In this document: positions 19,425-30,082 of the stretch, in pieces
Layout: every line of letters starts with the position of its first letter
Numbering within the stretch: the first letter of the stretch is position 1
Source: Lichtheimia corymbifera B2541
Lineage: Eukaryota; Mucoromycota; Mucoromycetes; Mucorales; Lichtheimiaceae
Assembly (NCBI GenBank): GCA_000697475.1
Contig: JNEU01001006.1
Coordinates: forward strand, 1-64,000
DNA length: 64,000 nucleotides
Reading direction: 5' to 3'
Position numbers and translations under genes: made by a program
The notes under the pieces: generated by a model
The model's input: the letters and a program-made list of their open reading frames with translations, nothing else
Told to the model about the DNA's origin: nothing
Databases searched by the model: none

Positions 19425-21501
19425 CTAATTTGATTTAGTGGTATTATCGGCAGACTTCTTTTGACCATTGAAAACGAGAGCATTTGGTGTCATGGCGCCA
19501 GGAACATCACTGATCATATCGGGTGTAGCAAGATCATCCAACATCTTGTAAAGATCCTTGGGTTTCACCTTGTCACCCATGTGAGGCAAAAGAAGAGCAG
19601 CAACACCAGCAACATGCGGGGATGCTTGCGACGTACCAGAGAGTGTAGCGAACGCCGTATCTGATCCTACATAAGTACTGGTGACATCGTAGCCTAAAAC
19701 AACATATTTCAAATGAATTGGTTGACCTCATGACGAAAAATAGCTGCAAAGTACCTGGTGCAAGGATGTTCAAACAGCGTCCATAGCAGCTATTGGGATC
19801 CATTTCATCTTCCTTTGTAATCGAACCCACTGTATAAACCTGCTTGCTACCAGCTGGAACGATATCACATGCGTTACTGAATGATTACAAAGTCAATATT
19901 AGTTGTTGTGGGCTTGATAGCGGTGCATACGAAAAATGACATCATACCATTTCGAGTTACCAGCAGCAGCAATGACAGGGATACCAGCTTCAACAGCTGC
20001 CTCGACAGCTATATTATATAAAGATTAGCATGCTACTGACAAAGATAAGGCATAGGTATGTCGTCTTTTGCATTACCTTCATTCAAAGCCTTAGCACCAG
20101 AGGTGGTTTTTGGTACACCAAGGGACATGTTGACGACGATGGGACTAGTGCTGTTTTGGGCTTGTTGCATGATCCATTGAACACCACCGAGCAAGCTCGA
20201 GATAGTACCCTTGCCATTGCTACCAAGCACTTGGACACTGACAAGATTGGCTTTTTTCGCCACACCATAATGCTTGCCAGCAATGATACCAGCCACATGG
20301 GTGCCATGACCACCACCATCTTCGGTATTTTCGGATTTCTCTTGACTGCTGCTTCCATAGCTGGATGCAGTAGCATTGCCACGATCAGCCAACTTGGACT
20401 TGAAAGTGGACCATCCATATTTAGCACGGCCTTCAAAGTCCTTGTGCTTAATATTGATACCGTCATCTACAACATAGACAGTGACACCTTTGCTATTAGG
20501 GCAATCATTGAGCAAGTTAATGATCGGTATACTACGTGTGTCTTATGCAAAAAGACAACATACCCAGCATTTTGATCGTAAATGTATGGCAACGAGTAGT
20601 TCTTGCTGCGTTCAGAGATACGAACAAGGTTCCATGGTGTATCTGAGCCGCTCTGTTCCACATACTTGATGTCATCATCATCGTCATTGTCGGATGCCAT
20701 CACTTTGGTGGGTTTGGATTTATGGCTGGGGTCGGTAGAGGTTGGTAAGATGGTAGATGACCACCCGCTGGTATTGGCTGAATACGAAGAGTGCGTTTGC
20801 TCGGCTGCAGCTGATACTGGGGACATGGTTTTGTTCTCGGCATAGTTGTTTTGGTAGGACGAGTTTGGCAAAACAACATGACGCTATAACAGAAATGCAT
20901 GTTGCATGAGCATCAGGATAGCAAAAATAGGGTGGATGTTTGCTTACAATGTAGTAACGTTTGTCGATTTTACGCTTTTCGGCATAGGGTAAATCAAATT
21001 GGATCTCGTCGTCAGGGATGATCGACGTAACATCAGGAAGACTTGACATGCGATCCAAATATCGATCGTCAGCTACCTTGACACCGACAGCTTTAAAGAT
21101 ACCGCCAATATCATACGAGTCGTGAACTTGGAACTTTTTATCCATGCCATCTTCGTCGCGTGAAATCAAATCACCCAAGCTATCAGCAATTTCTTCCAAA
21201 AGATTCTCAAAGAAATCTTCCACTTTGTGGACAACTACAATCAATCGCATGATGTTGATTAGTCGAGAATGTACCGGGATGACGCAAAAGATAAATCGGC
21301 ATAGGGATAACGATCATCCTTACACTCTTCAAGTTTGCTCTCGCGTCTGATCTGAATAATGTAATTTTGGCTCTTTGCTTTGGCGATAGCGATTGCCGTG
21401 CTGTTGTTGTGATGTTTACTCGACGTGGTTTGGTTGTGAGTAGTAGCCGACACAACCACGGCTAAAACCAAGAAAACAATCGAAAGGAATGTGGCTTTCA
21501 T
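19425..21501 (-). CDS. Secreted subtilisin-like serine protease (S8)
   Basis: Seven exons close to 563 aa: 21324-21501, 20948-21234, 20564-20883, 20077-20531, 19948-20008, 19755-19876, 19425-19693. An N-terminal signal peptide (MKATFLSIVFLVLAVVVSA) is followed by an I9-type inhibitor propeptide (YIIQIRRESKLEEF... and VTSIIPDDEIQFDLP). A Ser/Thr-rich linker then leads to the peptidase. The catalytic triad is intact: Asp in VYVVDDGINIKHKD, His in GGGHGTHVAGIIAG and Ser in SGTSQASPHVAG; the oxyanion Asn lies in AAAGNS. Fungal proteinase K/cerevisin-type enzymes act in the vacuole or outside the cell to degrade protein; the signal peptide and the lack of a membrane anchor support secretion or vacuolar delivery. 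The long acidic, Ser-rich insert between prodomain and catalytic domain is unusual for short proteinase K members. Confidence 0.92.
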
Positions 21502-21519
21502 GATGTGTATGTTGAAAGA

Positions 21520-23850
21520 TGGACCTTGTATTTGCTCTCAAAAAGCTGATTAAAATTGAGAGGCGTGCAACAAGTAGGTCTCTTTCGACTCGATCGATCG
21601 AAGGAATGTAAGGGTCGTTGACGTGAAGAGGAAAGGAAAAGGGAAAAAGCGTGTGAGGGAAGGGAAAGAAAAGGGAAAAGTATAGCTTTGAACACCAGAT
21701 TTAATAGCGATCTTATTCATTTGGCTTCGTACTACATTTGTGTTGCCAACGGAACACCGTGTTGCGTACTTTGGCGGGGTACATGTCATGGCGGTTGCAT
21801 GTCATTTCCCAATTGTTACTTACAATGCACCCGCTCTCGACCTAGTACAATAGCGTGCTAGACTCCTTTTTTGCGTCCGACTTGAACAATGGGTCTTTGA
21901 CCGTCTCGTGTACGTGGCTAATGCATCATCCATTTTCTTTGTCTTGTCCCTTCCACACCATGCTTTGCTCCTTGTGATTTGTTTTCTGTATATGAAAATT
22001 TCATTTCATTTTAGTGATCGGCAAGCTTCACACAGAATACAACATGACCGCGATACCACTTCTCTATATTTAGCACATGTCTTTATCCAAACATGCAGCA
22101 CGTGTCTCGCATGGCCAGGAACAAAGTCAGACATGCTGTAGTGATTTCAGACCCTGAAAAAGACTGTGGTTTACGGTTGCACAGATAGCAAGAATAGGGA
22201 AGGAATTTCCTTGCATGCAATGGCAGCGTCGTCATCAATCGTGGTTAATGCATGCCACTCCACTGCCCGCTCACTATCTTTGGCATTGGTGAAACATGCA
22301 TCATGGTAGGAGTAAGGAGAGAGCTACCCAATCGATCCATGATGGTGACGTTTGATAGCCTTTTTATCATCAGCTTTCCTTTACCACCCGTTTTCCCACC
22401 AGTGCTTTCAGTCCCGAGTCAATGTTAAGGTCCATTATTGGTCCCTGTGAGACATTATTGCAATATCGGCCATTAAGACAAGCATCAGCCAGTGGTGCCA
22501 ATTCTCCGTATTATCAATCCGAAGAAGGCGTTATGCACCTCCGCTTTACACGCACACCACTTTCCAACATGTCTAGGATATCGGTTCCTGCTTGTATTAT
22601 TCGATACACATGTACATCCACCAGTAATTGATGTGAAACTTGAGGGTATGACATAGTACATGATGGGCGTACTAGATAACAGGAACAATGCGTAAATGCA
22701 AATTGCATTATAATCCATGCTATTGCGGGAGACACCGAAACCAACACTATGGATGATTGTTATTTACCTGTGATTATTGCTTCTTGATTGATGACTCCGT
22801 TTCTTATCTTTCCAAACAATCCCAGTAGTAAACATTGTGTCCTTCACTATAAGGTCAAGAGGGAAAAGTTTTCTTTGTCTGGAACCCGGTCTTCATAAAT
22901 CAAACCATACCCATGCTTGGGGCCACAGCTGTCGACCATATACGTAGCTCCCTCCTTATGATCAGAAGACTGTAATGGTTGCCTGGTTTGATGTATACCG
23001 GTTGCATGGTTACCAACTATCAAATACGTAGCTGCTTTGATCCATGCAATCGATCCCAGGAAAATTTGACATTGAACACCTTTGTGAGCAAACCTGCGAT
23101 CACATATTCAAAGAACTTTCGAGACACAAACCATATTTAAACAGAGGGGGTAATATAAGATCCAATCCAGTATTTCTATCTTCTGCAACCATGATCTCAA
23201 GGTACATTCTGGGCCTTTTATTCCATATTCAACACAGAAGGACAACCTATTTTACAATGCTATGTGCAAGACATGGGATTGCATTTTATCATGATGGCGA
23301 ACTCGCTTGCTATATAAGGTCATTATGACCTAATACCCATTATCAAAGGCTCCAAATCAGGTCTTTTGCACTCCTCAAGATGCAAGGATACCACTGTATT
23401 GTCTCGACCTGATGATCGATATTCGTTTGTCTTTAATCTGGAGGAGGAATACTATTGTTGCCTTATATCCAATCATGTTGGTCTTATAAAGCTTTCCAAG
23501 GTGCTCATATAGTTGTATTGCGTGATGATAATATAAACCTGCATATCCAATAACGCGTGAGAGGGATACAGTTATGCATCTTTTTGCTTGTTATCCCGCA
23601 CGCTGTGATTTCGAAGCTTCTTTCTCACTCTCTCGTTCTTCCGAAAAAAAACCATCGTGACCCCATGGACGTAGGTTACTGATACTTTTATTGCTTTTAC
23701 AGGTTCTGCAATCTAGAAATCTAATTGCCGTGGATATTGTTTCATATAGTACGATTACCCACATGTCAACGATTCCGAGATAACGTAGGGTGTCTTTTTG
23801 CACGGTCTCTCCCATGTTGCTTTACACTCAAAATGCACGACTTGCGTTTC
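21520..23850. other. Long intergenic stretch, no gene seen
   Basis: About 2.3 kb between the subtilisin gene and GTR2. Open frames are short, lack domains, and none could be extended by splicing into a recognisable protein. The left end carries a polypurine/polypyrimidine stretch (about 21600-21680), likely the protease promoter region. Confidence 0.4.
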
Positions 23851-23854
23851 TAGC

Positions 23855-25428
23855 GATACCCTGGACGACTCGACGCATTCTGACAAGCCCCGTATTCTCT
23901 TGATGGGTCTACAAAGGTGAGTTGGGGGATGTGTGTATCTTGGATATGCAGCAAGTTTTCTTTTCTCAAACGAGTGCTTTTCTTTCTAGGAGTGGCAAGT
24001 CAAGCATACAGCGAGTTGTATTCGGTAAAATGCCGCCAAATGACACATTGTATCTCGAAAGCACCACCAAAATCCAAAAAGAAGATATCACGTATGTACC
24101 CAGGATACCGCTTATGAAGTAACGATTTCACTCAATAGGATGTATACTAGTCGATCCTTCATTGATTTCCAGATATGGGATTTCCCTGGTCAGATCAACT
24201 TTTTCGACATGGCATACGATTCGCAGGAAATATTTGGTGCAGTGGGAGCTTTGATCTTTGTGATTGATGCACAGGTAAGAACGAGGACGAATTTGACTTT
24301 GCAATGATGCTGATGATGACGATGGTGATGGTTTAGGATGATTATACCGAGGCGCTGAACCGCCTGTATTATACCGTTACAAGTGCCTATCGTGTCAACC
24401 CTAATATCACCTTTGAGGTGCTGATCCATAAAGTGGATGGATTATCAGATGACTACAAGATTGGTATGCCTGCATGTGGGTGGAAATGGAAGATGTCATT
24501 TGATACTAACAATACTTTCTTTTAGATACTCAGCGCGATGTTCAACAGCGTATGAATGATGCTCTGGCTGATGCACAAATGGAATATATCCACCTCACCT
24601 ATTATTTAACAAGCATTTACGACCATTCGATCTATGAAGCATTCAGCAAGATTATTCAAAAGTTGATCCGGGAACTCCCAACGCTTGAAAATCTTCTCAA
24701 CGTGCTATGCTCGGTATGGTTCACACCAACTTGAAACATCATCACATTGTCTCACAAAGCTCGTAATAGAACTCTGGTATCGACAAGGCATATCTTTTCG
24801 ACACGTTAACAAAGATCTATATTGCAACTGACAGTTCACCGGTGGATATGCAGTCTTACGAGTTGTGCAGCGACATGATCGACGTGGTGATTGATATCGA
24901 GTGCATCTATGGGTAAATACAATACGGATATGGGTTGTTTTCTGTTCTCGATTCTTATATTATCTATTTAAAGCGCTCAAGGATCCAGTCCTAATGGCCA
25001 TTTATCGATCGTTGACGAGAATGGTGACGAACAAGAAGGAGGAGATGATGGAGGAGGAGGAGGGATGCATCCAAACGGCAACGGCATAGCAGAACACACG
25101 GAAGATGGTGATATTGATGCCGAGAGTTTAAGGCCAGCGGAAGGAACCGACCAAGGAGAAGCTGATGCATCGAGTTTGATTAAACTGGATAACGGGGACG
25201 TCTTGTATATGAGAGAGGTTAATCGGTAAGTTGAAATGGATGGGTGAAAAGCTTATTTATTGACACGTGATAATACCCAGGTTGCTTGTATTGATTTGCC
25301 TTTTGCGGCATGACAACTTTGAGAAGCATGGCCTGATCGATTACAACTTTCAATGTTTCAAGGAGGCAGTGACTGAAGTTTTTGAATTCTCACAGAAACG
25401 CAATCGACAACACTCACACGATATGTAA
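23855..25428 (+). CDS. GTR2: Rag GTPase Gtr2/RagC
   Basis: RagC-type small GTPase that pairs with Gtr1 on the vacuole and relays amino-acid status to TORC1. Exons: ?-23916, 23990-24091, 24139-24274, 24337-24463, 24526-24713, 24770-24912, 24974-25225, 25281-25428. Visible motifs: [19 protein letters not shown] (P-loop), [17 protein letters not shown] (Walker B/switch II), VLIHKVDG (the Rag form of NKxD), and the C-terminal roadblock-like half with [20 protein letters not shown]. An acidic, Gly-rich insertion (exon 24974-25225) interrupts the C-terminal domain. The start is unresolved: the frame is open back to about 23789 without a Met before 23902, and homologues have extra residues before the P-loop, so a short upstream exon is likely. 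Confidence 0.88.
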
Positions 25429-25608
25429 AGACGTATAGGATAGGATATTAAGATAGGGATCCAAAAAAGAGTAAATTGGACACTGTTGATAATTGCCTCA
25501 CTTTTATGTTGTGACATAATCATTGTATTGTTGCGGGATCAGGGAAATCAAAAGGTCTGCGAATGTTTATCTGTATATTACGGAGCAAAGAAAAAAGTGT
25601 ATGTAATT

Positions 25609-26809
25609 TTACATGTCATCATCGCTAGCTGCCACACCATCGCCCTCATCCTCATCACCGCTGACAAGCTCGTTCTCCTTTTCAGCTTGAGCCATAAGAG
25701 CAGCGAAATCACGGTCATCAGAGTCCGAAACAAGCTTGGCTTCCTTCTCAACCTTGAATCGAGACCACTTGTGCGATTCGAGAGTCTCCTTGATGGAATT
25801 GATTGCCTTCTCCATAACTTCGAAACCAACGGTCTTGTCGAGAGCATCAGCTGTGACAACGTAGAAGGGTGCTGCAAGATATGTGATCTTGATAGGAACC
25901 TGCTCGGTTGATTGTGCTTCACCAGCTGTCAGGGCAGCCTTGATTGCATTGACACCATCCACACCAGTACATCTAATATCCAATTCTAAACGATATGGGT
26001 ACATCAGTGATCCCATTCCTTCTGTATCCAACATGTATATACTTACGAGCACGGATCTTGACAGGTTGAGGAGTCATTCTACGCTTGATATTTGAAATGA
26101 GTTCTTTCAAGATCTCAGGTTGGATGTCCATGCCCTCAAAGATCGGATCAGGGTCACTATAAAGGTACCAGTTATTATACATTTCGTGGCGGGTGATGAT
26201 GATTGATATGATATTGCACATACGTGATAGCCAACTTGAAAGCATCATAAGCGTGACCGAATTTTCTGTACAAGGGCCAACCGATGGATTGATACAATTC
26301 CTCGAGAGCAATGTCGTGCTTTTCGGCAACGTGTCGCAAGATTGAATGAACGGCCTTGGACTTGTTGTATTTTTCCTCACACTTTGCGATATCTTCAGGA
26401 GTGACACGACGCTTGGAAAGATCAATGTAACCTGGCAACAATCGAGCGAGTCAGTTGTCGATACGTCGTCACTATATGAATATATGTATGTATGCCTTGC
26501 CTTTTTCTTCGTCGACTCTGAGAACAACAACAACCTCATTTCGACCCACGCGAATGAGTTTTTGGACCGATCGAATACGTCGTCGCGACAATTCAGAGAG
26601 TAGAATCATGCCTTCTCTATCACCATATTCGAGCTATCATATCGGCCACGTCAACGACTGATTGTCTGATTATTGCAATGGTGTGGATGGATATTTACCA
26701 ATCGGACGTAGGCACCCATATCGGCAATCTGACGGACGTTCACCATGACAACGTCGTCCACCTTGGGAAGCACGTTCTCGTACATGCGACAATGGAATTT
26801 CTCGCTCAT
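25609..26809 (-). CDS. SUI2: Translation initiation factor eIF2-alpha
   Basis: Alpha subunit of eIF2, which carries initiator tRNA to the 40S ribosome. Five exons give 312 aa: 26699-26809, 26501-26633, 26224-26431, 26047-26156, 25609-25985. Order of parts: an S1-type OB fold ([20 protein letters not shown]...), the regulatory loop [14 protein letters not shown], a helical domain ([20 protein letters not shown]) and the C-terminal alpha-beta domain, with an acidic tail ending DDDM. The phosphorylated residue equivalent to Ser51 is Ser53 counting the Met. Intron 2 uses a GC donor (AAAAG then gcaagg); no GT option precedes an in-frame stop. GCN2, the kinase for this serine, is encoded in this window. 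It diverges from the MAPKK gene, sharing about 585 bases of promoter. Confidence 0.97.
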
Positions 26810-27393
26810 GTTGTATAGTGTGTGAAGCTGGTGTGTGCACGCCAAATCGAACCTGGCGAATTTTTACACTGACTGAGGCAAAGTTCGTGACTGTGCGCCT
26901 ATCTCGCAGCAACCACCAAGTAGAGGATACGAATGAGTCAAGGAAGGCACTCCACATACATACACCATTCCCCAATCCATATAACCATCCCATACTAGAA
27001 TATGAAAGTTATATATATAAAATGCCATCTTCAAGTTGTTCTGTGAATGATCATGAGATAGGGTCCATTGTGTGTCTGTACGTAGATGGTAAATAAAAAA
27101 CAACAACAACATTTAGCATTTCTTTTATTCTCAAATCAATAACGATTGCTACTACTCTGATCCCCCATAGCATCAAATGAAATGTTTTGGATGCTGGATA
27201 TACTCAAGTAAACCAAAGTTTATTCATTGACAATAATCCAGGTGGTCTGTGGTACTACCAATAATAAAAGCGTTGTGTCCGATACCAAGCTCCTTCAATG
27301 TCCGAGCATACAGTCAACGATCGACCATATAAAACGAGCTTCCTTTTTCAGCTTTTCTACTACTACTTTGTTTCCTTTTTTCCTTTGTTGATT
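26810..27393. promoter_or_regulatory. Divergent promoter, eIF2-alpha / MAPKK
   Basis: A 584-base spacer lies between the two start codons and must hold both promoters. An A/T-rich tatatataaaat at about 27010-27022 and pyrimidine-rich tracts just before 27394 are visible. Exact start sites cannot be told from sequence. Confidence 0.4.
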
Positions 27394-29289
27394 ATGACTT
27401 ACGCCCCAGACTCTTCAAATATGCCAACACTTGCACCGCCTCCTGCAGGACGTGGTATTGGTAGTAGTAATAACAAACGGCGTGGGCCTGGTCTCAAGCT
27501 ATCGTTTGAACACTTGCAAACACCTCCAGCTTCGTCTATTACGGCTGTCGACCCTGCGACACAACACAATAATACCTTTCGAGAAAAAGTGGGCAATATC
27601 GTTGGCAGTAGCAGCAGGTCTGCTCAGTCCTCTTTGACCCAATCCTCATCTGAAGTCAATGTCAACCATGTAAAGCGTACATATCCTGGCTGTGGAGCTG
27701 ACGACGAAGACGACGATGGCGACGATTCTTTGGCAGCTGCTTATCTCAACGCTGTAAGGCAAACGACGACGACGCCCACCACCACCACCACCACCACCAC
27801 CACGGCTGCCATGGCAACACCACCTTCCACAACAACAGAGAGGAGAAATATCCCTGTTTTGCGTGAGCCTCCACAACCTCCCTCTGCAGGTCCTCGAAGA
27901 TCACCCAACACTACTACTACCACCCATCATCATCCTCATCATCATCACGTGCCTGTTTCATCCACGACCACATCTACAAGCACATCCAATGCAACTCCAG
28001 TATCCCCATTCTCATCATCTTCTTCTTCATCAGCATCCGATGCCAATGATCCAGATGGCAGTCATTGCATGGATATCAAGACAGAAGATCTGGAAGTAAT
28101 CAAGCTTTTGGGTGAAGGTGCTGCTGGTACGGTCCGAAAAGTATTGCATCGGCCTACTGGTCGTATTATGGCAAAAAAGGTAGATCAGGGTGGTGGTTTG
28201 AAGGGTGATTTTAGGGAGAATGATGGGAGCGTGTCTTTATTAACATTGAGGATGATGGTAGACCATTGGTACCGATCCCAACCCCAAGGTACAAAAACAG
28301 ATTTTACGTGAATTGGCTTTCCAAAAGACTTGCAACTCCCCCTACATTGTTTCTTTTTGGGGTGCTTTTCTGGAAGACGGCGATACATCCCTCTCTTTAT
28401 GCATGGAATTCTGTGAAGCCGGTAGTCTGGAAGATATCTATAAACGGGCAAGAGATCTTGGCGCAGTGATTGGTGAACCTGTACTGGAGCGTATTGCCGA
28501 ATCTGTAAGTGTTGTTATTTAAGGATAGCTTGGTGTTTATGGTAGGGCTAAGCAATTGTATCTAGGTATGCAAAGGTCTTGTGTATCTGCAATCACAGCA
28601 TGTTATCCACCGAGGTTTGTCTCTTTATTCCGGACTTGGGAGATGGAAAGGGGGAGGATGACATGTTCACGTGCTGATTACTTTTTCTAGATATCAAGCC
28701 GTCCAATATCCTCGTCACTAGAAAAGGTGAAATCAAGCTTTGTGATTTTGGCGTGTCAGGTGAATTGATCAACTCTATTGCAAAGACATTTACGGGTACC
28801 AAGTATTACATGGCGGTATGTTGATCACTTATGCAAAAGAGAAGCGTTCGCATTTTAACTTTTTTGTCTATAGCCTGAACGTATCAAGGGTGCTCCATAT
28901 GCTGTGCAGTCCGATATTTGGTCATTGGGACTTACATTGATTGAAGTATCACAAAACCGACCTGCTTTACCGCCACCAGGTCAAGCACAATTATCTGTCA
29001 TTGAGCTTTTGGAGCTCATTGTGCGCCATCCTGTACCTGTTATACAAGGCGACCATATATCCAAGGAATGCCGGAATTTTGTGGCTGTCTGGTGAGTTTT
29101 TTTGGGTCATTGGCGGCAATTATTGTGTATACATTTTGCTCAACGTATCACAAACTTCATAGTCTCATCAAGGATCCTCAAGAACGACCAGGTCCAGCTA
29201 GAATGTTGGAGCATCCTTTCATCAAACGATGGGAAGATGTCCCTATGGATGTTGCTACATGGGTCAAAGAAGTATGGGATTGGAAATAA
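27394..29289 (+). CDS. MKK1: MAP kinase kinase, Mkk1/Pek1 type
   Basis: Dual-specificity MAPK kinase of 515 aa; exons 27394-28179, 28262-28504, 28566-28614, 28691-28815, 28874-29091, 29163-29289. A low-complexity N-terminus of about 230 residues (Thr run, His-rich HHHPHHHH, Ser runs) precedes the kinase domain: [13 protein letters not shown] (G-loop), MAKK (catalytic Lys), [23 protein letters not shown], activation segment [20 protein letters not shown] and a C-lobe ending in FIKRWEDVP. The activation loop with TFTGT and the stretch [17 protein letters not shown] resemble yeast Mkk1/2 and fission yeast Pek1 of the cell-wall-integrity cascade more than Ste7 or Pbs2; this subfamily choice is from memory. 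A Met at 27298 in frame would add a hydrophobic, unlikely leader, so 27394 is preferred. Confidence 0.9.
27770..27804 (+). repeat. MKK1: ACC microsatellite in MAPKK coding region
   Basis: A run of (acc) triplets encodes consecutive Thr residues in the disordered N-terminus. Flanking acg codons are also Thr, so the amino-acid tract is longer than the perfect DNA repeat. Length polymorphism between strains is expected. Confidence 0.7.
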
Positions 29290-30082
29290 TAAAAAAGACT
29301 CTCGGCATTTGACATCATACAGCTGTAAACGGTCGACTTTAGCCTCTTGTGTAACAGTTGCCAACTGGAGGAGGATCGACAAAACAGCCCAGCAGATTGG
29401 GTCTCGGTCTGTTGAGGCTGTAGAAGCGATTAACGCATGCATCAGCCACAAACACAAACTATAAGCGCAAGACTGAGTGAATCTATTTAAGGACGGGTGA
29501 CGCCATCTTGCACATAGCTGCATAACATCAAACCTTTTGGTTGCCTACTACGTGGAAGACGGATTAGTTTTGAACATCATTTCAGCCTCACTAGGCATAA
29601 TTCGATGATTATATTACGTTTAAACATTCTTATTGAGAAATAGTCTTTGCAATTCCTATATACATAACACTTGAAAGCAACCTCTGCTGGGATAATTTGA
29701 GATGGATTAGCTGATCCCTTTTGATATTAATGTCTTTCGAGGTCATTTCAGCATTCTCTTAAAGGCTCATCTTTATATATAGCTAGGAACATCATTAAAG
29801 CTATAGAGGAAAAGGTTACAGGTAGATGAAGCTAAAGGAAGAAGGAGGATGATAGGTATATAATGGTAAGGTATACTCCAATGACTTGATCGTTGACATG
29901 TTGAATAATCCATGATCGTATAATCAAATATGACGGCGAAGTAGTCCTTGGAACCAGGCGTGTCTCCATGGTTTGCTGAGTTTCTTTGCGTGGCAATTGT
30001 CAATCTGCAAGAACGGCTTTTTGAGTACCGCGTTCCTTTATCCACTGCCACCACTCAACCTACCTACTTGTGCCTCTTGTCC
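29290..30082. other. Intergenic, no gene seen
   Basis: Downstream flank of the MAPKK gene and upstream flank of COG7. The COG7 frame is open back to 29948, but that part reads as a non-conserved leader. Nothing else is recognised. Confidence 0.4.

Noticed and set aside
29948..30082. Upstream in-frame Met of COG7
   Set aside because: The added 45 residues do not resemble COG7; the Met at 30083 precedes the conserved N-terminus.
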